Origin: Ruminococcaceae bacterium UBA5396
GTDB taxonomy: Bacteria; Bacillota; Clostridia; Oscillospirales; Acutalibacteraceae
Direction of reading: 5' to 3'
NCBI GenBank assembly: GCA_002410715.1
Contig: DHOG01000129.1
Location: forward strand, 1 to 12,927
DNA: 12,927 bases
Below, piece after piece: positions 6,567-12,927 of this stretch (positions are counted from its first letter, which is position 1; each line of letters begins with the position of its first letter). A program made the translations under genes and the position numbers. A model generated the notes under the pieces. That model saw only the letters and a list, made by a program, of their open reading frames with translations. It made no database searches and had not been told where the DNA came from.

Positions 6567-8687
6567 ATGACTATGAGATTGAAAAAAAACCGAATAGCCG
6601 TATTGATAATAATTCTTGTGCTGCTTATGGAGATCGGCGCCGCGGCTGCGGAGGTGCCGTATCATTCCTATACATACTGGCTGGGATATGATCAAAAGAC
6701 TCTGGTGGAAACCAAAGAGATGTATCTGGTCAAAACGGTTTTAACGGCGCAGGATTTGCAGCTGCCCGATTTCGCCCATCCGTCTGCAATGGCTTTAGAT
6801 AAGGACGAAAATCTGTACATCATCGAGGACGATGTTTCGCGTCTGACCGTACTCAACAAAGAGCTTCAGGTTACGCACCGCATCACCGCTTTCACGGACG
6901 ACGACAAGAACGCGTACGGATTTGCGGGTGCTTCGGACATCTGCGTAGCGGAGGACGGCAGAATCTATATAGCGGATACTGCGGAGGCGCGGATACTGGT
7001 GGGTGACCTTTCTGGGGACCTGATAGCCGTATTTCAGTCGCCGAAATCCGATGCAGTTCCGGATGATTTCATTTTTTCACCTATACGGGTAGCCGTTGAC
7101 TCAAAGGATTCGGTGTATGTGCTGAGTTCCGGATCCACATACGGAGCCGTACTTTATAATAAAAGCGGCGAGTTTCAAAGCTTTTTCGGAGCCAACAGCG
7201 TTACCTCATCGGCGCTGACGGTGCTTAGCCGACTCTGGGACATGTGGTTTATGAAAGACGAGCAGAGGGCAGGTCAGATTCAAAAAATACCTTATCAGTT
7301 TAATGATATTTGTATTGACGCGGATGACTTTGTCTACACGGTGACCGGTGCTCTTTCCGAGAACGAGTTGATACAGAAGGGACAGATTCGCTGCCTCAGC
7401 GCCGCGGGAAAGAACATCCTGAAAGTCAAAGGGAACATGCAGTATACCAATTCCGATTCTTTTAATTTTGGCGATGCCCAGGCGATGAGCAGGACGGATT
7501 TCCGTTACATCCAGATCGACGATTTTGGATTCATTTATGCGCTGGACGTTATCAATGGCAGGATTTTTGTTTATGACCGAGAGTGCAACCTGTTAAGTGC
7601 CTTCGGAGGCGGCAGCGGAGCCGGGACGCAATATGGAACCTTCAAGACACCCAGCGCTCTGGCTGTCGGAGAAGATACGCTGTATGTTGCCGACTTCTCC
7701 CATTCCACCATCACCATATTCAGTCAAACCGAATACGGTTCACTGGTCAAAAAAGCGGACGCTCTTTTTTTAGAAGGCAAGTATGAACAGGCGGGCACTT
7801 TATTCAAAGAGGTTTTGCGGCTCGATAAAAACAGTCAGCTGGCTTATTGCGGACTTGCAAAGTCCTATCTGGTCGGCGGGGACTACGAACAGGCGCTGGA
7901 GATGGCAAAACACGGCTTGGATTACAGCACTTATAGTCAAGCTTTCAGACGCATATCCTTGCTGAATATGAAGCAGGTTTTTGCCGCCGGTTTAGGTGTG
8001 GCGGTGCTGATTATCACCGTTGTCATCAGTATGGTGGTCATTTTCAAAAAGAGGCGAATCGTCGTTGCACTCCCTTCCAGATTAAAGATTTATGCAAGCG
8101 GATTTATTCATCCGTTTGCGACGGCCAACCAGATCAAATACGGAAACGGCGGATCCGTACTTCTTGCCACAACCACACTGTTTCTATTTTATGTTTTTCA
8201 GGTTTTAGAGGATACATCCGGAGGGTTTCTATATAACCGGTTCGATCGCAACACCTATAACTCCATTTATACGTTTTTGGGTACTGTTGGCATTGTGATT
8301 CTTTGGTCGGCTTGCTATTGGGCCATGTCGGTCATATTTAACGGAAAGTCCAGACTCAGGGAAGTTTTTATCATTTCGTCTTACGCAATGGTCCCCCAGA
8401 TAATCAAAAGTCTTTTCTTTTTGATTGTATCCCATCTGTCCTCCGCACCGGCCGAAGGATTGATCCAGACATTTTCGGTGATCATGTTCATTCTGTCCGG
8501 CATTGTGCTGGTAATCGGGTGTATGGTAATCAGTGAATTCGATTTGTTCAAGATGGTGGGCACGTCGATTCTCGCGGTGATCGCCATGGGTGTCGTCATA
8601 TTTCTGATTTTTATGATTATGGTGCTCGACCAGCAGTTTATTGAGTTTGTCCGCACGCTGTATCTTGAAATTCGATGCAAGTTATAG
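6567..8687 (+). CDS. NHL-type beta-propeller / TPR / YIP1-like membrane protein
   Basis: The 706-aa product begins with a signal or anchor helix (residues about 6-27). Residues about 60-385 hold repeated NHL-like beta-propeller blades, for example HPSAMALDKDENLYIIED, ASDICVAEDGRIYIADT and TPSALAVGEDTLYVADFS. Residues about 389-460 resemble tetratricopeptide repeats (ADALFLEGKYEQAGTLFKEV, then GLAKSYLVGGDYEQALEMA). A membrane helix at about 471-493 ends in basic KKRR. The rest (about 512-706) has about five membrane segments in a YIP1-like domain. The propeller and TPR part would lie outside the cell, on the same side as the binding protein. Proteins of this kind are annotated in sugar ABC loci of Paenibacillus-like bacteria, but I know of no established function; docking, sensing or assembly of the transporter is a guess. 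GAAAGG lies five bases before the ATG, and only 15 bases separate it from the upstream permease. Confidence 0.82.
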   Translation: MTMRLKKNRIAVLIIILVLLMEIGAAAAEVPYHSYTYWLGYDQKTLVETKEMYLVKTVLTAQDLQLPDFAHPSAMALDKDENLYIIEDDVSRLTVLNKELQVTHRITAFTDDDKNAYGFAGASDICVAEDGRIYIADTAEARILVGDLSGDLIAVFQSPKSDAVPDDFIFSPIRVAVDSKDSVYVLSSGSTYGAVLYNKSGEFQSFFGANSVTSSALTVLSRLWDMWFMKDEQRAGQIQKIPYQFNDICIDADDFVYTVTGALSENELIQKGQIRCLSAAGKNILKVKGNMQYTNSDSFNFGDAQAMSRTDFRYIQIDDFGFIYALDVINGRIFVYDRECNLLSAFGGGSGAGTQYGTFKTPSALAVGEDTLYVADFSHSTITIFSQTEYGSLVKKADALFLEGKYEQAGTLFKEVLRLDKNSQLAYCGLAKSYLVGGDYEQALEMAKHGLDYSTYSQAFRRISLLNMKQVFAAGLGVAVLIITVVISMVVIFKKRRIVVALPSRLKIYASGFIHPFATANQIKYGNGGSVLLATTTLFLFYVFQVLEDTSGGFLYNRFDRNTYNSIYTFLGTVGIVILWSACYWAMSVIFNGKSRLREVFIISSYAMVPQIIKSLFFLIVSHLSSAPAEGLIQTFSVIMFILSGIVLVIGCMVISEFDLFKMVGTSILAVIAMGVVIFLIFMIMVLDQQFIEFVRTLYLEIRCKL

Positions 8688-8697
8688 GTGATTAAAA

Positions 8698-10890
8698 ATG
8701 AAAAAAAACATACGCTTGGTTGTAATGATATTGCTGGGTTCCATGGTTTTTTCATCTTTTGCCGCCTGCGGTAATGTTTCGGATACCGCTGCGCAAAGTT
8801 ATGAGGCCGCTTATGAGGGCAGATCGTATGTTCCCACCGGGCAGGTGGCCGAGAACGGCCGCTTTTCTCTCCACTGGGATGCTGAGAAGCTATGCATCTT
8901 ACTAAACGATAAAACAACCGGGAAAATCTGGTCTTCAACCCCCTATGACAGCTATCAAAACAATGAAACCGTCGATGCGGATATCCGCTCTCTGATGTTT
9001 CTTGATTTTATCACTGTGGGCAGCAGAACCAACTCAATTACAGCCGGGTCGTCCAGTCAGGATGTAACTTCTAAAAAGGTGGATAACGGTATTCAATTGG
9101 CGTTTTGGTTTGATAAACTCAAAATTTCCGTACCCCTTCGATTTTTGCTGACCGGAGAGGGTCTGCGTATCGAAATGCCTGTTCAGGATATCGTCGAGGA
9201 GAAGCATTCCCATAAGGTGTTTAAAGTGGCGTTTGCGCCTTTTTTCTGTTCCGTTGAGAACAGTGTCGAAAATTATTTGTTTGTTCCATCCGGGAGCGGC
9301 GCGCTTCTGTATGCGGATGAGCGCGGTAACGGTTCGGAGCGTTCGTATAGCGGAGCCCTTTATGGCCATGATCCGCTGCATACAACGGCCAGAAAGTATA
9401 CCGAAGAAGAGCCTATGCGTATGGGTGTTTTCGGCTCGGTTTCAAACGGGGAGGCACTGTGCGCCGTTATTGAGAATGGCAATGAATATGCATGGATATC
9501 CGCCGACGCGGGAAACAGTGCCAAAGGAATCTCCAACGCGTATGTTTGGTTTCAGGTAAGAGGAATTAATTCCACCACCCTGTCGACCAGAAGAGTCGTA
9601 AATTATTATACCGATTCCTTAATCGACGAGGATGTCGTCAGTGTTGCCTATTATCCCCTTTATGATCAGGACGCGGGATATACGGGCTTTGCGCAAAAGT
9701 ATCGCGAATACTTGAAAAAGAAATATGGATTGGAGAAATCCTCGGATGACGCTTTGCTCTCCCTCAAAATATTGGGTGGCGCCAAGCTGAAAAAGTTCTT
9801 TCTCGGTATTCCCTATGAAGAAGTCGAGGCGCTGACAACCTTTGAGGAAGCCCGTCAAATCATCAATGAAATGCAGAAAACTGTTGATGGGAAGATGACT
9901 GTTCTGCTGCAAGGCTTCGGAAAATCCGGGCTGGATATTGGAAAGACAGCAGGCGGATACCGTTTTTCATCTGCCTTGGGAACCGATGAAGATTTTCAGG
10001 AGCTGAGCGGCTATTGCGCGGAAACCGGCGTACCTTTATTTGTGGATTACGATGTGGTGCGCTTTTCTAAAGGCCTGTTTTCGACATTCAAGGCCGCGGA
10101 AAACGTGAACCATCTTACGGGAGAGCAAATGCGGTATTCCATTATTACCGGAATGGCGGAGCGCGCGCGAAGCAATCTGTTGCTCAAACGTTCCGATCTG
10201 TCGGCCGTCGTCGACAAGCTTTCAAAGCGGGCAAGGTCCGCCTCGGTCAGCGGCATATCATTGGGGTCGCTCAGCAATCTGGCCTACTCCGATTTCCGTG
10301 AACGGCAGTATTACGTGAAGGGCGGTATGGATGACGCGGTTTATGACGAGTTCCAAAAGCTCAAGCGAAATCAGTTTGCGGTCGCCTCTATAAGCGCAAA
10401 CGACTATGCGGCTGTCGCATCTGATTTTGTCTTTGAGACAGTCTGCTATTCGACACAGAATCTTTATTTTGATGTGGAAGTTCCGTTTTACCAAATTGTG
10501 TTCAAAGGTTATGTTCCCATGTCGTCCGGCTCTATCAACGCATCCGCCGATCCGCAGCGTCAGCTGCTCCGGGCGCTGGAAACCGGTATCGGACTGCAGT
10601 TTACGCTTGTGAACGATTATCATACGGATTTTGCTCCCCTCATCGATAAGGAGGCGTCGCAATCCGTCTATAGGGATAATAAGGATGATATCACGCAAAC
10701 GGTCAGCGATACGTCAGCTTATTTGAACAGCGTTAAAAATGTTGCGATCAGCAGTCACAGCCTGCTGACGTATGACGTGCATAAAACCGTGTTTGAAAAC
10801 GGCGTGACCATCTATGTCAATTATGGCGCAAAAGAAGCCGCGGCAGACGGTGTGACAGTTGCAGCAATGGATTATGTGGTGGTGAAATAA
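8698..10890 (+). CDS. DUF5696-like lipoprotein, possible glycosidase-fold protein
   Basis: The 730-aa product starts with a lipoprotein signal: basic MKKNIR, a hydrophobic stretch, then SFAAC with the likely lipidated Cys at residue 24, so it should be anchored on the outer face of the membrane. The region about 45-310 looks like a large beta-sandwich (FSLHWDAEKLCILLNDKTTG, NYLFVPSGSGALLYA). The region about 330-640 reads like an alpha/beta barrel (MTVLLQGFGKSG, GVPLFVDYD, EVPFYQIVFKGYVPMS). This order recalls clan-level features of GH101/GH129-like enzymes, hence a possible glycan-active role. Candidate acidic residues include Asp450, Asp452, Asp532 and Asp643, but I cannot assign catalysis, and a non-catalytic binding role is equally possible. 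AGGTGA precedes the start; the gap to the upstream gene is 10 bases. The family name is from memory. Confidence 0.75.
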   Translation: MKKNIRLVVMILLGSMVFSSFAACGNVSDTAAQSYEAAYEGRSYVPTGQVAENGRFSLHWDAEKLCILLNDKTTGKIWSSTPYDSYQNNETVDADIRSLMFLDFITVGSRTNSITAGSSSQDVTSKKVDNGIQLAFWFDKLKISVPLRFLLTGEGLRIEMPVQDIVEEKHSHKVFKVAFAPFFCSVENSVENYLFVPSGSGALLYADERGNGSERSYSGALYGHDPLHTTARKYTEEEPMRMGVFGSVSNGEALCAVIENGNEYAWISADAGNSAKGISNAYVWFQVRGINSTTLSTRRVVNYYTDSLIDEDVVSVAYYPLYDQDAGYTGFAQKYREYLKKKYGLEKSSDDALLSLKILGGAKLKKFFLGIPYEEVEALTTFEEARQIINEMQKTVDGKMTVLLQGFGKSGLDIGKTAGGYRFSSALGTDEDFQELSGYCAETGVPLFVDYDVVRFSKGLFSTFKAAENVNHLTGEQMRYSIITGMAERARSNLLLKRSDLSAVVDKLSKRARSASVSGISLGSLSNLAYSDFRERQYYVKGGMDDAVYDEFQKLKRNQFAVASISANDYAAVASDFVFETVCYSTQNLYFDVEVPFYQIVFKGYVPMSSGSINASADPQRQLLRALETGIGLQFTLVNDYHTDFAPLIDKEASQSVYRDNKDDITQTVSDTSAYLNSVKNVAISSHSLLTYDVHKTVFENGVTIYVNYGAKEAAADGVTVAAMDYVVVK

Positions 10891-10891
10891 G

Positions 10892-11797
10892 ATGGCCAAA
10901 AAACGCAGAGCAAGCAGCTTCGAAGCCCGGAAGGCTCGTTACGGCTTTTACTTCATTGTGCCGTGGCTTTTTGGAATGGCGACGTTTTTCTTATTGCCTT
11001 TGGTCAAATCAATCTGGTATTCCTTGTCCGATGTCTATTTTGATATGGACGGGGCGTTGAAGACCGACTTCGTGCTGTTCTCGAATTTCAAATACCTGTT
11101 CAACGTAGACCCGGACTTTATCAACAATCTTCGGGATTCCATTGTTACCTTTTCTTATAAATTACCGGTCATTGTTATTCTGAGCCTGTTGTTTTCCATC
11201 ATGCTGAATCAAAAGTTTAAGGGTCGGTTATTCATGCGCTCCTTGTTCTTTCTGCCTGTAATTATCGCAAGCGGCGTTGTTATGGAAAAGATCACAGGCT
11301 TTTCCGGCGCCAGAATGAGCGTCTCCGGTTCAGTCAACAATGTCTATGCCAGCGGGACTTCCGATCTTCAGCAGATACTGATAAATCTCAATTTTTCAGA
11401 TACGGTTGTTGCCATTCTGCTGAAATACATATTCCAGATTTTTAATCTGATTTGGAGCACCGGAGTCCAGACGATTCTGTTTATATCCGGTCTTCAAACC
11501 ATACCGGCACAACTTTATGAGGTGTCCAAAGTAGAAGGCGCTACGAAGTGGGAGGAATTTTGGTTTATCACCGTTCCCATGCTGCGCAACATTATTTTCC
11601 TTGTGATGGTATATACCATCATTGATCTGTTCGTTACAGTGGACAGTCCGGTTGTCGGGCAAGCGTATGCCTTGCTGGATTCACTTCAATACGGATTAAG
11701 TTCTTCTATGCTGTGGATGTATTTTGTCATTGCGGGGACGATTTCAGGTGTTTTATTGTTTTTATACAATCGTCTGTGCATCAGGAAATGGGAATAG
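10892..11797 (+). CDS. Sugar ABC transporter permease, CUT1 family (MalF-like), second pair
   Basis: This 301-aa membrane protein has a basic N-terminus (MAKKRRAS), a first membrane segment FYFIVPWLFGMATFFLLPLV and about six membrane helices in all. Its EAA loop, QLYEVSKVEGATKWEEFWFITVPML near residues 206-230, is recognisable but departs from the common EAAxxDGA pattern. An unusual Ser/Gly/Asn-rich outer loop lies near residues 137-160. It starts one base after the stop of the lipoprotein gene and uses a GGTGGTGA ribosome site inside that gene's 3' end, so expression of the two is tightly linked. It differs clearly from the first MalF-like permease (4734-5684), so this is a second, distinct transporter core rather than a recent duplicate. 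Confidence 0.93.
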   Translation: MAKKRRASSFEARKARYGFYFIVPWLFGMATFFLLPLVKSIWYSLSDVYFDMDGALKTDFVLFSNFKYLFNVDPDFINNLRDSIVTFSYKLPVIVILSLLFSIMLNQKFKGRLFMRSLFFLPVIIASGVVMEKITGFSGARMSVSGSVNNVYASGTSDLQQILINLNFSDTVVAILLKYIFQIFNLIWSTGVQTILFISGLQTIPAQLYEVSKVEGATKWEEFWFITVPMLRNIIFLVMVYTIIDLFVTVDSPVVGQAYALLDSLQYGLSSSMLWMYFVIAGTISGVLLFLYNRLCIRKWE

Positions 11798-11808
11798 GGG
11801 GGAACCGG

Positions 11809-12774
11809 ATGAGAGTACCTGGCTTGGCTCGGAAGATGTGGCCCTACAAGCGCCATAAGCTGGCAAACCTGGCCGTCGTTATTTTCAGATGGATGGTTTT
11901 TCTGCCGGTCGCCTATATCATTCTATATCCCCTGTTAGACATGCTGTCCACCTCCTTAAAAACGACAGCGGATGTCATCGATCCGGCAGTTGTTTGGGTA
12001 CCAAACGGAATTCGGCTGGATAACTTCAAAGACGCTATGGCGGGGTTGGATTATTGGGGCACACTCGCCAGTACCCTTTTGATTTATATCGTCAGTGCCA
12101 TGGTCGAGGTGTTTACCTGCGCCGTCACAGCATACGGTTTCGCGCGTTTTAAATTCAGATTTAAGAAAATATTTCTCGGTCTTTTGATGCTTAACATCAT
12201 TATTCCCAAAGAAACGATCATCGTTTCTTCCTATATGCAGCTAAAGTATTTCGATGTTTTAGGGGTATTGCGCTTATTAGAAAAGCTGTTCAGTGGTAAT
12301 TTACGGTTTAGCCTGCTGAATACACCGTGGGCTTTCTGGTTGCCCTCCTTATTCAGCGTAGGGATTAAAGCCGGATTATTTATCTTCATTTATATGCAGT
12401 TTTTTAAAGGCTTGCCCCGTGAATTGGAAGAAGCGGCTTATATTGACGGAGCGGGACCTGTAAGAACGTATTTGAGGATTATCATGCCTTCCAGCGGGGT
12501 GGCATTCCTCACAGTAAGTATTTTTTCCGTAATCTGGCATTGGAATGAATTTTACCTTTCTTCCGTGTACATGTCCTCTCAGCAACCGCTGGCGGTCAAA
12601 CTGGCCAATTTGGAAAGCAACTTGTCTGTACTGGGGCTTAACCACGCTACGTCGGTAATCAATGGAACGGTTATGGCCGCTTGTTTGCTTTTCATCTTAC
12701 CCATGCTGATCATGTTCATGGTCTTGCAGAAAAACTTCGTTCGGAGCGTTGACCGTGTGGGCATTGTTGGATGA
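11809..12774 (+). CDS. Sugar ABC transporter permease, CUT1 family (MalG-like), second pair
   Basis: The product is a 321-aa MalG-type permease. It has a basic N-terminus (RKMWPYKRHK), a first membrane segment WMVFLPVAYIILYPLLDML, and the conserved outer segment typical of the family (VVWVPNGIRLDNFKDA). The EAA loop ELEEAAYIDGAGPVRTYLRIIMP lies near residues 204-226, and the C-terminus ends in VLQKNFVRSVDRVGIVG, with the usual basic tail. I chose ATG 11809 because it follows a G-rich ribosome site (AGGGGGGAA) and lies 11 bases after the previous stop. The frame stays open upstream to an ATG at 11713, but that would overlap the partner permease and add a non-family N-terminus. It should pair with the preceding permease. 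Confidence 0.93.
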   Translation: MRVPGLARKMWPYKRHKLANLAVVIFRWMVFLPVAYIILYPLLDMLSTSLKTTADVIDPAVVWVPNGIRLDNFKDAMAGLDYWGTLASTLLIYIVSAMVEVFTCAVTAYGFARFKFRFKKIFLGLLMLNIIIPKETIIVSSYMQLKYFDVLGVLRLLEKLFSGNLRFSLLNTPWAFWLPSLFSVGIKAGLFIFIYMQFFKGLPRELEEAAYIDGAGPVRTYLRIIMPSSGVAFLTVSIFSVIWHWNEFYLSSVYMSSQQPLAVKLANLESNLSVLGLNHATSVINGTVMAACLLFILPMLIMFMVLQKNFVRSVDRVGIVG

Positions 12775-12782
12775 GGAATTTT

Positions 12783-12827
12783 ATGTTCTCTTTCGTCGGC
12801 AAACGGAGCACAACAGGATTGTATTAA
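12783..12827 (+). CDS. Possible 14-aa micro-ORF between genes (doubtful)
   Basis: An ATG with AGGA four to five bases upstream opens a 14-codon frame (MFSFVGKRSTTGLY) in the gap after the last permease. It is too short to judge, has no recognised similarity and may be chance. If translated, it could couple the permease to the next gene. Confidence 0.12.
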   Translation: MFSFVGKRSTTGLY

Positions 12828-12856
12828 AAAATATTAATAAAGAGGAGCATGTCCAT

Positions 12857-12927
12857 ATGTTAGTAAGAACAGCAAGCCATCAATGTTTCCATAGCCTCGC
12901 TTGTTTTATGAATACGATCAGCCGGCA
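12857..12927 (+). CDS. Start of an unidentified gene, cut by the right window edge
   Basis: An ATG with a strong AGAGGAG ribosome site nine bases upstream (12841-12847) opens a frame that runs without a stop to the window edge. The 23 visible residues begin MLVRTASHQCFHSLACFM. They show no clear signal peptide or family motif, so I cannot name the product. The gap to the last permease is 82 bases with no terminator that I can see, so the gene is probably still part of the operon. Confidence 0.5.
   Translation, partial: MLVRTASHQCFHSLACFMNTISR

Noticed and set aside
8381..8938. Minus-strand open frame of 185 codons across the junction of the YIP1-like and lipoprotein genes
   Set aside because: It is opposite two well-supported genes, its composition (many Arg, Ile, Asn, Pro) looks like a reverse-frame shadow, and it has no family motif.
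10258..10698. Minus-strand open frame of 146 codons inside the lipoprotein gene
   Set aside because: It lies wholly antisense to a coding sequence with a clear lipoprotein signal and consistent fold; nothing in it looks like a protein domain.
11713..11808. N-terminal extension of the last permease from ATG 11713
   Set aside because: It would overlap the partner permease by 85 bases, has a Cys- and His-rich sequence not typical of permeases, and a better start with a G-rich ribosome site exists at 11809.
1..12927. CRISPR array, tRNA or rRNA genes, or an intact insertion sequence
   Set aside because: I saw no regularly spaced repeats, no RNA-gene-like structures and no transposase-like protein anywhere in the window.

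Overview
This window looks like chromosomal DNA from a Gram-positive Bacillota bacterium, most like the Clostridia or Paenibacillaceae. The reasons are strong purine-rich ribosome binding sites, moderate GC with AT-rich intergenic DNA, a lipoprotein signal, and CUT1-type sugar ABC permeases with no ATPase beside them. This placement is inferred from style and protein families; there is no rRNA or other phylogenetic marker here.

Layout. At 2-358 (+) is the 3' end of an AraC-type regulator whose gene begins outside the window. It converges on a GH130 mannoside phosphorylase or mannosidase (394-1383, -). A 499-base divergent intergenic region (1384-1882) holds a likely GH130 promoter on the minus strand, an isolated Rho-independent terminator on the plus strand, several palindromes and a likely promoter for the rightward operon. 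From 1883 to the right edge all genes lie on + and are tightly packed: a 962-aa solute-binding protein with N-terminal carbohydrate-binding-like modules; a first permease pair (4734-5684 and 5688-6551); a 706-aa membrane protein joining an NHL-type beta-propeller, a TPR-like segment and a YIP1-like membrane domain (6567-8687); a 730-aa lipoprotein resembling DUF5696 proteins, with a possible glycosidase-like barrel (8698-10890); and a second permease pair (10892-11797 and 11809-12774). The start of one more gene, with a good ribosome binding site, runs off the right edge at 12857.

How the genes may work together (inference). The binding protein and the two surface or membrane accessory proteins would capture and perhaps process a glycan outside the cell. 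One or both permease pairs would import the product, powered by a shared MsmX-type ATPase encoded elsewhere. The cytoplasmic GH130 enzyme would phosphorolyse or hydrolyse mannosides, which suggests a beta-mannoside or mannan-type substrate. The AraC protein could control the divergent GH130 and transport transcripts.

The most interesting part is the pair of poorly characterised accessory genes placed between two permease pairs, together with the modular binding protein. I do not know of a described function for this combination.
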